A stretch of DNA of 64,000 bases from CAG-1031 sp964391735 (GTDB lineage Bacteria > Bacteroidota > Bacteroidia > Bacteroidales > Muribaculaceae). The notes below the pieces were generated by a model. The model saw only the letters and a list, made by a program, of their open reading frames with translations. It was not told where the DNA came from and did not search any database. Below are positions 19,457 through 26,870 of this stretch, piece after piece. The DNA lies in contig CAYMNF010000003.1 in the NCBI GenBank assembly GCA_964391735.1, positions 1 through 64,000 on the forward strand. Direction: 5' to 3'. A program made the position numbers and the translations under genes. Numbering within the stretch: the first letter of the stretch is position 1; every line of letters begins with the position of its first letter.

Positions 19457-19696
19457 TTATCTTTGTTTCTGTTTAGGCGGCGGAACGGGGTCGTATCCGG
19501 CCCCTCCCCAGGGGTGGCATCGCAGTATGCGCTTCAGGGCCAGGGCTGTTCCGCGCAGAACCCCGTGTACCCTCACGGCCTCAATGGCGTACTGTGAGCA
19601 AGTGGGGGTGTAGCGGCATGAGGGGGGCAGCATCGGCGAGATGCACAACCGGTAGAACTTCACCGGCAACAGCCAGGCCTCACGCAATGCTTTCAC
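19457..19696 (-). CDS. yidD: membrane protein insertion efficiency factor
   Basis: A 79-residue YidD protein with the full family signature: YRLCISPMLPPSCRYTPTCS followed by AIEAVRVHG and RCHPWGGAGYDPVP. It is thought to assist YidC-dependent insertion of inner-membrane proteins. The ATG overlaps the glmU-like stop (ATGA), and tamB starts 12 nt downstream. In many bacteria yidD follows rnpA; here rnpA is about 40 kb away at 60034, so this copy has joined an envelope-assembly operon. Confidence 0.95.
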   Translation of the reverse strand: MKALREAWLLPVKFYRLCISPMLPPSCRYTPTCSQYAIEAVRVHGVLRGTALALKRILRCHPWGGAGYDPVPPPKQKQR

Positions 19697-20862
19697 GCCT
19701 GGCGGGGTTGTTCGGTTTCGGCATACAGGGCCTCAAGCAGGCGCACATCAGCGTCGGTGAGCTCAACATGCCGGCGGGCCATGACCGTGCGGGCAGTCTC
19801 AAGGAACCGCGGCAAGGAGGCGTGTTTAAAGCCCGTGATGGCCCCACCCTCGCTGAACGACGGGATGAAGGTGCGGGGGAATCCGGCCCCGTAAACGTTG
19901 CAACCCACGCCCACAACTGTGGCCGTGTTGAACATCACATTGATGCCGGCCTTGGAGTGGTCGCCCATTATCAGCCCGCAAAACTGCAGGTTGGTGCGGT
20001 CAAAGCCCTCGGTGGCATAGTTCCACAGGCGTATCTTGGCATAGTTGTTCTTGAGGTTTGAGGCCACACACCCGGCACCGATGTTGCACCACTCGCCAAT
20101 GACGGCGTTCCCGAGGAAACCGTCGTGGGCCTTATTGGCATACCCTTGGAACATCACGTTGTTTATCTCACCCCCTACTCGGCAATGCGGGCCGATGGTT
20201 GAGTCGGGCCACACATGGGCACCGAGGTTGAGGCGCGACCCCTCCATAAGGGCGAACGGGCCACGAATGCAGCACAGCTCGGTCACCTCGGCATCCTTCC
20301 CGATGTATATCGGGCCGGTGGTGGTGTTCAGCACGGCAGCGGTCAGTTTTGCTCCCGGCTCAATGAACAGTTGGGACGGGTCACCGATGAGGGTGCATGT
20401 GGGGTCAAGGGGTTGACCGGTGCGTGAGGCCGTGACAGCCTCAAAGTCGCGGCGCAGGGCCTCGCCATTTCCCTCAAACAGGTCGGTAATGCGGGTTATG
20501 ATGTCCAACTTTCCGGTGAACTCATGGCGGCGCAGCGGCTCCCCCACGTGGGCTATCAGCGTATCGCCGACATACAGGGCATCCCCGCCGATAAAGCTCT
20601 CGATGACAGCGACTAACTGAGGGGTAGGGCATACGTTGCCGGCAATAAACAGCTCGGTTTGCCTGTCACCCTTTGAGCGTGGCCACAGCTCATCAAGACG
20701 CGGGTCGGCCGGCGCCCAGCTATAGTTGCCGGGGAGCATAGCCTCCCATTTCTCGCGAATCGTCAACATGCCGCGACGCAGGGCTGCAACGGGACGGGTG
20801 AAGGTGAGGGGCAGCAGGTTGCGGCGTACCTCACCGGGGTCAAACAGGGTGATATTGCGCAT
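19693..20862 (-). CDS. GlmU-like putative sugar nucleotidyltransferase/acetyltransferase
   Basis: A 389-residue protein resembling the alternative bacterial GlmU family of Bacteroidota. The N-terminal domain has NLLPLTFTRPVAALRRGMLT instead of the classical GxGTR loop. The C-terminal left-handed beta-helix has hexapeptide repeats (about 230-340), including VIGEWCNIGAGCVASNLKNN. It probably makes UDP-GlcNAc for peptidoglycan and lipid A; this is inferred from family. The start at 20862 (MRNITLFDPGEV) is chosen over 20892 because the -7 promoter box (20890-20897) would lie inside the longer ORF. Confidence 0.8.
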   Translation of the reverse strand: MRNITLFDPGEVRRNLLPLTFTRPVAALRRGMLTIREKWEAMLPGNYSWAPADPRLDELWPRSKGDRQTELFIAGNVCPTPQLVAVIESFIGGDALYVGDTLIAHVGEPLRRHEFTGKLDIITRITDLFEGNGEALRRDFEAVTASRTGQPLDPTCTLIGDPSQLFIEPGAKLTAAVLNTTTGPIYIGKDAEVTELCCIRGPFALMEGSRLNLGAHVWPDSTIGPHCRVGGEINNVMFQGYANKAHDGFLGNAVIGEWCNIGAGCVASNLKNNYAKIRLWNYATEGFDRTNLQFCGLIMGDHSKAGINVMFNTATVVGVGCNVYGAGFPRTFIPSFSEGGAITGFKHASLPRFLETARTVMARRHVELTDADVRLLEALYAETEQPRQA

Positions 20863-20888
20863 GACAGCGTGTGTGTTGGTGAATATGC

Positions 20889-20938
20889 GCAAAATTACGA
20901 AATATCACTGAAATATCGCTGAAAAATCGTAATTTTGC
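20889..20938. promoter_or_regulatory. divergent promoter pair with inverted repeat between glmU-like gene and rfbC
   Basis: The 12-bp arms GCAAAATTACGA (20889-20900) and TCGTAATTTTGC (20927-20938) are perfect inverted repeats. Each contains a TAATTTTG -7 box: minus strand 20897-20890, plus strand 20930-20937. The plus box ends 5 nt before the rfbC GTG. No clear -33 TTTG is seen on either side. Confidence 0.6.
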
Positions 20939-20942
20939 CTGC

Positions 20943-21506
20943 GTGGAAATAACGAAAACGCCCATTGACGGCTTATTGATTCTATCCCCTCCCCGTTACG
21001 GCGATGCCCGCGGATACTTTAGCGAGGTGTGGCAGCAGCAACGTTTTGACGCGGCTGTCGGCAAAAATGTGCAGTGGGTACAGGATAACGAGTCGGTGTC
21101 ACAGACAGGCGTGTTGCGCGGGCTGCACTTTCAGCGCGCTGACGCATCCCAGGGCAAATTAGTGCGCGTCATCAGCGGCCGGGTACTCGACGTGGTGGTT
21201 GACCTACGCCGCCGCTCCGCAACTTTCGGGCGGCATTTCGCCCTCACTCTTGATGATGAATCAGGGCGTCAGCTGTGGGTCCCCCGTGGGTTTGCCCATG
21301 GTTTCGCCGTGTTAAACGGCCCGGCGCGTTTCCTGTATAAGGTTGACAATTACTACAACCCGGCCGCTGAGGTTACGTTGCGGTTTGATGACCCGGCCTT
21401 GAAGATTAAGTGGCCTGAGATGCCCCAAACCCTTCTCTCGCCCAAGGACCTCAACGGCCTGAGCCTCTCACAGCTAATCGAACAAGATATTTTGCCCGAT
21501 GCGTGA
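20943..21506 (+). CDS. rfbC: dTDP-4-dehydrorhamnose 3,5-epimerase
   Basis: A 187-residue RmlC-type cupin that epimerises dTDP-4-keto-6-deoxyglucose at C3 and C5 for dTDP-rhamnose. Motifs are PPRYGDARGYFSEVW, QDNESVSQTGVLRGLHFQ (catalytic His in GLHFQ) and WVPRGFAHGFAVL. The start is GTG at 20943, almost directly after a -7 box, predicting a nearly leaderless mRNA. No rfbA, rfbB or rfbD is in the window. The next gene overlaps its end by 8 nt. Confidence 0.93.
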   Translation: MEITKTPIDGLLILSPPRYGDARGYFSEVWQQQRFDAAVGKNVQWVQDNESVSQTGVLRGLHFQRADASQGKLVRVISGRVLDVVVDLRRRSATFGRHFALTLDDESGRQLWVPRGFAHGFAVLNGPARFLYKVDNYYNPAAEVTLRFDDPALKIKWPEMPQTLLSPKDLNGLSLSQLIEQDILPDA

Positions 21507-22335
21507 ACGACTTTTTGTAAGCGACATGGACGGCACATTGCTGGGTGCCGACTCAAGGATTAGTCCCGCCTCAGCACGCATGCTCAACGAGGCTGCAGCC
21601 GCCGGCGCGCTTTTCACCGTGGCAACGGCAAGGACCCCGGCAACGGTTGAGCCGTTGCTGCAGGGCATTGACACACGCATCCCCGCTGTGGTGATGACCG
21701 GCGCAGGGCTTTGGGACCACAACCGTGGGCGGTACATTTCCCTGCAAACTCTTTCCCATGCCGAGGCGCGTATTGCCGCCGATGTGTGTCAACTATACGG
21801 GTTGATACCTGTGGTGTATTGCCGGGGTGCAAATCAGATTCTTGAGGTTTACCACCCGCAGAGCATTCAAGAACCCTCGGCTGAGAAGTTTATCGTTGAG
21901 CGGTCAGCACTGCAACTCAAGAAGCTTCACCCGGTGACGAATCCCTTGCTGCGTCTTGTCGGTGACGATGTTGTTCTGCTCCTGGCCATGGGTCCGAAGC
22001 AGCAAGTTCAGCAGGCCGCCGCTCAGCTGCAAAATGTGGCCGGGATGTCAGTGTCATGGTATAGCGACCCGGGGTATCCCGGCATATATTTTCTGGAAAT
22101 CTTCGGTCCGGAAGTGAGCAAGGCCCACGGATTGCAGCGTTTGCGGGAGTATACCGGAATTCAGGAGGTAACCGTCTTCGGCGACAATTACAACGACCTG
22201 CCCCTTTTCGAGGCCGCCGACTATGCCGTTGCCGTCGAGAACGCCGTTGAGGACGTCCGCAACGCCGCCGACGAGGTCATCGGCCCCAACTCCACCGACG
22301 CCGTCCCCCGCTACCTCCTCGCCCACTGCCTGTAA
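21499..22335 (+). CDS. Cof-type HAD family phosphatase
   Basis: A 278-residue HAD hydrolase of the Cof/IIB class, typically acting on sugar phosphates or phosphorylated cofactors. Motif I is SDMDGTLLG with the nucleophile Asp. The cap domain occupies roughly residues 85-185, and motif IV is GDNYNDLPLFEAADYAVAV. It overlaps rfbC by 8 nt, so it is likely co-transcribed. The substrate cannot be inferred from sequence. Confidence 0.88.
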   Translation: MRERLFVSDMDGTLLGADSRISPASARMLNEAAAAGALFTVATARTPATVEPLLQGIDTRIPAVVMTGAGLWDHNRGRYISLQTLSHAEARIAADVCQLYGLIPVVYCRGANQILEVYHPQSIQEPSAEKFIVERSALQLKKLHPVTNPLLRLVGDDVVLLLAMGPKQQVQQAAAQLQNVAGMSVSWYSDPGYPGIYFLEIFGPEVSKAHGLQRLREYTGIQEVTVFGDNYNDLPLFEAADYAVAVENAVEDVRNAADEVIGPNSTDAVPRYLLAHCL

Positions 22336-22393
22336 CCCCGGGAGGTAACAAATACAAATATTTAATCCCCCATAGTTTACCCCCACCCGTAGA

Positions 22394-22419
22394 TAATACC
22401 CGTGCGTCCCTTCGTTCGG
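22394..22419. repeat. possible degenerate copy of the CCCTACGTTCGG repeat
   Basis: AATACCCGTGCGTCCCTTCG (22394-22413) continuing TTCGG resembles the arm of the repeat family that dominates 60.4-63.5 kb (TGCGTCCCTACGTTCGG). It sits alone between the HAD gene and tRNA-Leu. One copy and one mismatch in the core make this tentative. Confidence 0.4.
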
Positions 22420-22474
22420 CCCTGTAAATATGCTAATAATGCGGTATGGATTCATTTCGGGGGAGGCAAATATT

Positions 22475-22505
22475 GAGGCCGTTCACCCATCCGGGGAACG
22501 GCCTC
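22475..22505 (-). terminator. terminator hairpin downstream of tRNA-Leu
   Basis: Perfect 10-bp stem GAGGCCGTTC (22475-22484) / GAACGGCCTC (22496-22505) with an 11-nt loop, just beyond the tRNA 3' end on the minus strand. The following minus-strand sequence is only moderately T-rich. Confidence 0.6.
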
Positions 22506-22514
22506 GTTGAGCGG

Positions 22515-22596
22515 TGCGCACGGGGGGACTCGAACCCCCACGCCCGAAAGCACCAGATCCTAAGTCTGGCGCGGCTACCAATTACGCCACGCGCGC
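22515..22596 (-). tRNA. tRNA-Leu (anticodon UAG)
   Basis: The minus strand folds as a class II tRNA. Acceptor GCGCGCG (22596-22590) pairs with CGTGCGC (22522-22516), with discriminator A at 22515. The anticodon stem CCAGA/TCTGG encloses CTTAGGA, giving anticodon TAG. A long variable arm is followed by a T arm with GGTTCGAGTCC. CCA is not fully encoded; CC is followed by G. The long variable arm and anticodon together identify leucine. Confidence 0.95.
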
Positions 22597-22602
22597 TTGC
22601 TG

Positions 22603-22634
22603 CAAAGATACATATTTTTCACGCCCCGCGCAAA
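22603..22634 (-). promoter_or_regulatory. tRNA-Leu promoter
   Basis: Minus-strand TTTG (22634-22631), 20-nt spacer, TATCTTTG (22610-22603). The box ends 6 nt before the mature tRNA 5' end, so the primary transcript has almost no 5' leader. Confidence 0.7.
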
Positions 22635-22664
22635 TTCCATTTTATGGGGCGGAAATATAACAAG

Positions 22665-22694
22665 GGAGGCCGCTTCCCTGTGGGCGCGGCCTCC
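22665..22694 (-). terminator. terminator of the sus-like operon
   Basis: A 9-bp stem GGAGGCCGC (22665-22673) / GCGGCCTCC (22686-22694) lies 28 nt past the last sus-like stop. On the minus strand it is followed by the T-rich CTTGTTATATTTCC. Confidence 0.65.
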
Positions 22695-22721
22695 GTGTGG
22701 ATATTTGTAAAGCAAACTGTA

Positions 22722-23786
22722 TCAGTTGCCTACTACTGTGCAGGTGTAGGGGTGCTTTGAGAAGTCAATGGTGACGGTGTAGGTACCTGCCCCGGGGGTA
22801 GGTATGTCTGAACCATTGGCAACGAGGTTGGTCATCTCACCACCGAGGTTGATAACCCAGTCGTTGTTCATGCGGAACTTCCAAGCACCGGTCTCGTTGA
22901 AGGTTACGTTGCCGCTCCAGATAGCGTAGTTGTCACCAACGGGAGCCAGTTGGGCGTCGTCGGTCCAACCGAGGGCGGCATCACCGATAACGCTGACGTT
23001 GGCAATGTAGGTGAGTGTGTAGGTCTGCTCGGCAAGGTTCAGCTCAACAAAGTAGAGGCCGTTTTGGGCTACCTCAATGTTGTCGCCACCTTCTTTGAGG
23101 ATGCCGTCGGCACCACCCCAGTTTACTGACCATGCGTCGTCAACTGAGAATTTGAACATATCATTTATAACAGCGTAGCCGCTCCACGTGGTGTAGTCCT
23201 CATCAGGATAGAGGCCCATAGATGCGGTGGGTGACCAGTTGTTGGCGGGACCGGGGGTCCAGATTACCTCATACTCATAAGCAACCTTGGGGAGGGTTAC
23301 GGTGATGGGGGCTACGTTGTAGTATTTGTTGGGGTCGCCAACAATATACTCGGTGTGGCCGTTGTTGAGGGCCAGCAGCTGGTAGCGGATGTACAGTGTG
23401 CGTGAAACCTCGCCTTTTGAGCCATAGAGCTGTTTTACAGCCCATGTGAGGTGCTCGGCGGTGGCAGTGAGTTCACCATCGGCAGCGGCGATGTTCATGT
23501 CGATGACGTTGGTCTCAAAGTTGGCATCGTCTGATGCTTGGGCAGCAACACCAAAAGTATATGCTGCGGGCCAGTTTTCAACGATATATGAGCCGACTTT
23601 GATCAACTCATCATCAGGGGTATCGGCGGTCAACATTATCGGGGTTACCTCAGGGGCGAACTGTACATCGCCCACGGTGAAGGGTGCCTCGGGAAGGTTG
23701 GTCGGAGCCTGAGGTTTGGGCAGCTCAAAGTTGTCACATGCTGTGAGCGCAAAGGCTGCCAAAGCCATTATAGCTATTTTTTTCAT
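22722..23786 (-). CDS. SusE/SusF-type outer membrane glycan-binding lipoprotein
   Basis: A 354-residue surface lipoprotein with signal MKKIAIMALAAFALTAC (lipid Cys17). An N-terminal SusE-like Ig domain covers about 25-170. Two tandem starch-binding-like modules (about 175-270 and 272-354) share WSG, a W(V/S)xNxGG stretch and a terminal beta strand. It occupies the susF position, last in susC-D-E-F order, and probably binds glucan-like polysaccharide at the cell surface. It is shorter than the best known SusF, with two modules rather than three. Ligand identity is inference. Confidence 0.82.
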   Translation of the reverse strand: MKKIAIMALAAFALTACDNFELPKPQAPTNLPEAPFTVGDVQFAPEVTPIMLTADTPDDELIKVGSYIVENWPAAYTFGVAAQASDDANFETNVIDMNIAAADGELTATAEHLTWAVKQLYGSKGEVSRTLYIRYQLLALNNGHTEYIVGDPNKYYNVAPITVTLPKVAYEYEVIWTPGPANNWSPTASMGLYPDEDYTTWSGYAVINDMFKFSVDDAWSVNWGGADGILKEGGDNIEVAQNGLYFVELNLAEQTYTLTYIANVSVIGDAALGWTDDAQLAPVGDNYAIWSGNVTFNETGAWKFRMNNDWVINLGGEMTNLVANGSDIPTPGAGTYTVTIDFSKHPYTCTVVGN

Positions 23787-23865
23787 TTGCTTTCTGTGAT
23801 TAATACCGGCGGGAGGGTTTGCTCACCGAGGGGTGATTCCCCCTCCCGCCGATGTTGTAATTTAA

Positions 23866-25110
23866 TTATTCAGCAAGGGTGAATTTAACAGTTCCGTTGT
23901 TGATGTCAACTTCCATTGTTACGTTACCACCGTTTGAGGGGTGCCAAGAGCCTTTACCCCAAACGCAAGTGCCGTTGTAAGGCAGTGTGATGTCAATAGC
24001 GGTGTCATCAACCTGGTTACCGATTGAGTTGTTCTCCCAGTCACCGGGTGCGCTGTAGAAACGGAAGTACTTGTCAGCCGTAATAGCGATGGGCTCTTTT
24101 GACACGTAAACGCCGTTGCCCTGACGGTCATAGAGAACGCAGTTGTCGGCAACGAGGGTCTCGGGGTCAAAGTCAATGTTCCAACCGGTAGCCACGGCGT
24201 CGCCAATCAGGTAGAGGCGCTCATAGAGGCTCCAATCCTCCTCGCCGGCAGCCATGAAGTTGAAGCGCACGGTCATGGCATTGAGGTCAACCTCAACGCT
24301 GATGGTACCCTCGGTAACGCCGGGGAAGTTCCATGCACCCTTACCCTCAACGCAAGCGCCTGAGAAGGAGTTGTCAATAACCTCAAAGTCGGTAGCATTG
24401 TCATCAACCTGATAACCGATTGAGTTGTGTTCCCAGTCAGCCAGGTCGGTGTAGAAGCGGAACATCGGGGCCTCGGTGAATGAGAATGAGCCGCGGTAGA
24501 TGTTGGTACCAACACCGGTCTCAAATACGCGGTAGTCCTCAAGAGCGGCAGCATTTGCGGGAGCCGGCTCTTTCCAGCCTGAGATGTTACCGATCAGATA
24601 GATATATCCGGGTTCTGCAGCGGCATAATATGTGCCAACTTTTGAGAATTTAACGACATTTGATACGATGCCGGTGCCGTCAACGCCATCGATGTAGCAA
24701 TAGGCACGTACATACATCTCGATTGAGCCGTTGTACTTCTCATCAAAGTCATTGCGGCTCTCATACCCGTAGAGGGTGGTGAGGGCAATAGCCAGGTCAT
24801 TGGCGTTGACGGTGATGGTGGTTGATGAGGGGTCAATGGGCATGAGGGTCTCATAGGTGGCAAAGTCTGCTGTCTTTGACACCTGCAGTTCATACAGTGA
24901 TGCCAGGGCCACGCCATAGTCGGGTTGTGAGCACACAACCGTGAAGGTACCGTCCTTGGTGAGGTTGAGGTACTGGTCGGCCATGGCCGGCGTGTTCAGC
25001 ACAAACGTGCCGGCTTCGGGAATCTGGAGCTTGGGTTCGGTATCGCTCTCGCAAGAGGTAAACCCTAAGGAAGCGATAGCCAAGGCTGCCAGTATTATGG
25101 TTTTCTTCAT
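23866..25110 (-). CDS. SusE-type outer membrane glycan-binding lipoprotein
   Basis: A 414-residue lipoprotein (signal ending GFTSC, Cys20). The N-terminal SusE domain (about 30-160) is followed by two clearly duplicated modules. FRFYTDLADWEHNSIGYQVD in the first matches FRFYSAPGDWENNSIGNQVD in the second; the copies span about 168-290 and 298-414. The aromatic residues fit a starch-binding CBM fold. It sits 21 nt upstream of the susD end and 79 nt before the susF-like gene, so it belongs to the same glycan-uptake operon. Confidence 0.84.
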   Translation of the reverse strand: MKKTIILAALAIASLGFTSCESDTEPKLQIPEAGTFVLNTPAMADQYLNLTKDGTFTVVCSQPDYGVALASLYELQVSKTADFATYETLMPIDPSSTTITVNANDLAIALTTLYGYESRNDFDEKYNGSIEMYVRAYCYIDGVDGTGIVSNVVKFSKVGTYYAAAEPGYIYLIGNISGWKEPAPANAAALEDYRVFETGVGTNIYRGSFSFTEAPMFRFYTDLADWEHNSIGYQVDDNATDFEVIDNSFSGACVEGKGAWNFPGVTEGTISVEVDLNAMTVRFNFMAAGEEDWSLYERLYLIGDAVATGWNIDFDPETLVADNCVLYDRQGNGVYVSKEPIAITADKYFRFYSAPGDWENNSIGNQVDDTAIDITLPYNGTCVWGKGSWHPSNGGNVTMEVDINNGTVKFTLAE

Positions 25111-25131
25111 TTGGAATGTTTTTTTACGAGA

Positions 25132-26841
25132 TTAATAACCGGGGTTCTGCTTGTATCCGGCCATTGATACTACCGGAGAGGGCAGGGGATAGTAGTTGAA
25201 AGACTCGGGGAAGTTCTGGCCTTCGGGGTTAGTTTCGCTGCCTTTGAAAGCCCAGTTGTAACCGCTGATCCACTGGCCGTAGCGCTTGAGGTCGGTGCGG
25301 CGTGTACCCTCGGTGTAGAGCTCACGCTGACGCTCGGCGCGCAGGTCCTCGGTGCTCAGTGAGGTGAATGAGTTGAGGCCGGCACGGTTGCGGATGTAGT
25401 TTACATACTTGAGGGCTTCAGCCTGGCTGCCGCCACCACCGTTGATGATGGCCTCGGCTGCTGAGAGGTAAATCTCAGCCAGACGTACCATTGCGAAGTC
25501 AATGTTCAGACGACCACCTTTGGTAACGGGGCCTGAAGCGGCAACGTCGATATCGCCATTGTCTTTGATTACCCAGTTTGAGTATTTAACGGGGCTGTAG
25601 CCGGCGTGGGGAGCTTCGGTAGCCTTAAGGTTACCGCCAAAGTCATAACCCTGTTTGCTGGTGAGCCAGAAGCGTACGCGCTGGTCGGGGCTCTCAGACA
25701 TTGCAGCGTCATTCCAGTCAAACTGGCGGGCGAGCTGTACACGGCAGGTGATACAGTTCCACTGGTCATTGAGGTTGTAGATGGTGCCAAGACCGTTGGT
25801 GTCAACCGTACCGGTGTTCTGGAACATACCCATGGTGTAGAGAACGGCTGCACCCCATGTCTCGATACCCCAGCTGATGTCGGTACCGGGGAGGGTACGG
25901 GTCTCAGTGCCGGGCAGGGTCCACAGGATCTCGTTTACATCACCACCGCCGGGGGCATACTTCTGGTTGCCCTGGCCAAAGATTTGGCTGTAGTTGTAGC
26001 AAAGACCTGATCCCTGGAAACCTTCGCCCTGGTGGCGGTCGATGATTGCTTTGGCGTGCTCATAGGCTTTTGCCCAGTCAGCGGTGCCGCAATATGTTTT
26101 GGCATTGAGGTACAGCTTAACGAGGTAAGCCTCGCAGCAGTCTTTACCAAAGTAACCGTAGGGGATTTCTTTGCGTACGTTGTCAAACTTGGTGAGGGTC
26201 TGCTCCATCTCGGCGGTGAGGCGACGATAGATCTCGGCTGACTGCATTTGCGGGGGTGTTGAACCCACGGCAGCATTGTCGTCAATCCAGGGCACATTGC
26301 CATAGAAGTCGAGCAGGTAGTACATACAGATCTCACGCAGCACGGTAGCCTGCAGGCGCAGGAAGGCCATGTCCTCGGCATTGGCACCGGCGAACTCGCC
26401 GTTGTCGCATGATGCGATGAAGTTGTTTGCCAGAGAAGCGTTCACAACCATACGGTAGTAGGGCGCGATGGCCATCTCCTGGGCGGTTGATACTATACCG
26501 AAGGGAAGGGTGGCGATACCGGCATCGTTGGTGTAGTAGAGCCAGTCAGCCTCGTCGGTAGGAATCTCCTGGAGGTTGAATACGGCGCGGCTGAACACGG
26601 CAAAACCGCCGTTTGACACAACGCCGCTGAGGATGTTGCTTGCTGAGGGACCCTCAGCCACGAAGTTGAGGGCAACGTCAGCAAACACAGCCTGCATGTA
26701 CATGTCAGGGTCCTCGCTGAATTGGTCCGGAGTCAACTCATTGGGGTTGGTGATTTCAGTGTTCAAATCATCGGTGCAGGATGTCATGCCCATCATGCCC
26801 AACAGCGCCACACCGATGAGGAACTTATATGATTTCTTCAT
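25132..26841 (-). CDS. SusD/RagB family nutrient-binding outer membrane lipoprotein
   Basis: A 569-residue SusD-like lipoprotein (signal ending GMMGMTSC, Cys22) with TPR-like helices and the C-terminal segment FRRT-like GTRRTDLKRYGQW. It forms a lid on the SusC transporter and delivers oligosaccharides into the barrel. It starts 29 nt after susC and is followed by susE- and susF-like genes. The closing YYPLPSPVVSMAGYKQNPGY is typical of the family. Glycan specificity is not readable, but SusE/SusF partners favour alpha-glucan. Confidence 0.94.
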   Translation of the reverse strand: MKKSYKFLIGVALLGMMGMTSCTDDLNTEITNPNELTPDQFSEDPDMYMQAVFADVALNFVAEGPSASNILSGVVSNGGFAVFSRAVFNLQEIPTDEADWLYYTNDAGIATLPFGIVSTAQEMAIAPYYRMVVNASLANNFIASCDNGEFAGANAEDMAFLRLQATVLREICMYYLLDFYGNVPWIDDNAAVGSTPPQMQSAEIYRRLTAEMEQTLTKFDNVRKEIPYGYFGKDCCEAYLVKLYLNAKTYCGTADWAKAYEHAKAIIDRHQGEGFQGSGLCYNYSQIFGQGNQKYAPGGGDVNEILWTLPGTETRTLPGTDISWGIETWGAAVLYTMGMFQNTGTVDTNGLGTIYNLNDQWNCITCRVQLARQFDWNDAAMSESPDQRVRFWLTSKQGYDFGGNLKATEAPHAGYSPVKYSNWVIKDNGDIDVAASGPVTKGGRLNIDFAMVRLAEIYLSAAEAIINGGGGSQAEALKYVNYIRNRAGLNSFTSLSTEDLRAERQRELYTEGTRRTDLKRYGQWISGYNWAFKGSETNPEGQNFPESFNYYPLPSPVVSMAGYKQNPGY

Positions 26842-26870
26842 TTGTCAAGAATGAATTGTTGTTAGGTTGA

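Noticed and set aside
20863..20892. Longer start of the GlmU-like protein at 20892
   Set aside because: Its first codons overlap the minus-strand -7 box, and the family begins with the MRNITLFD-type opening at 20862.
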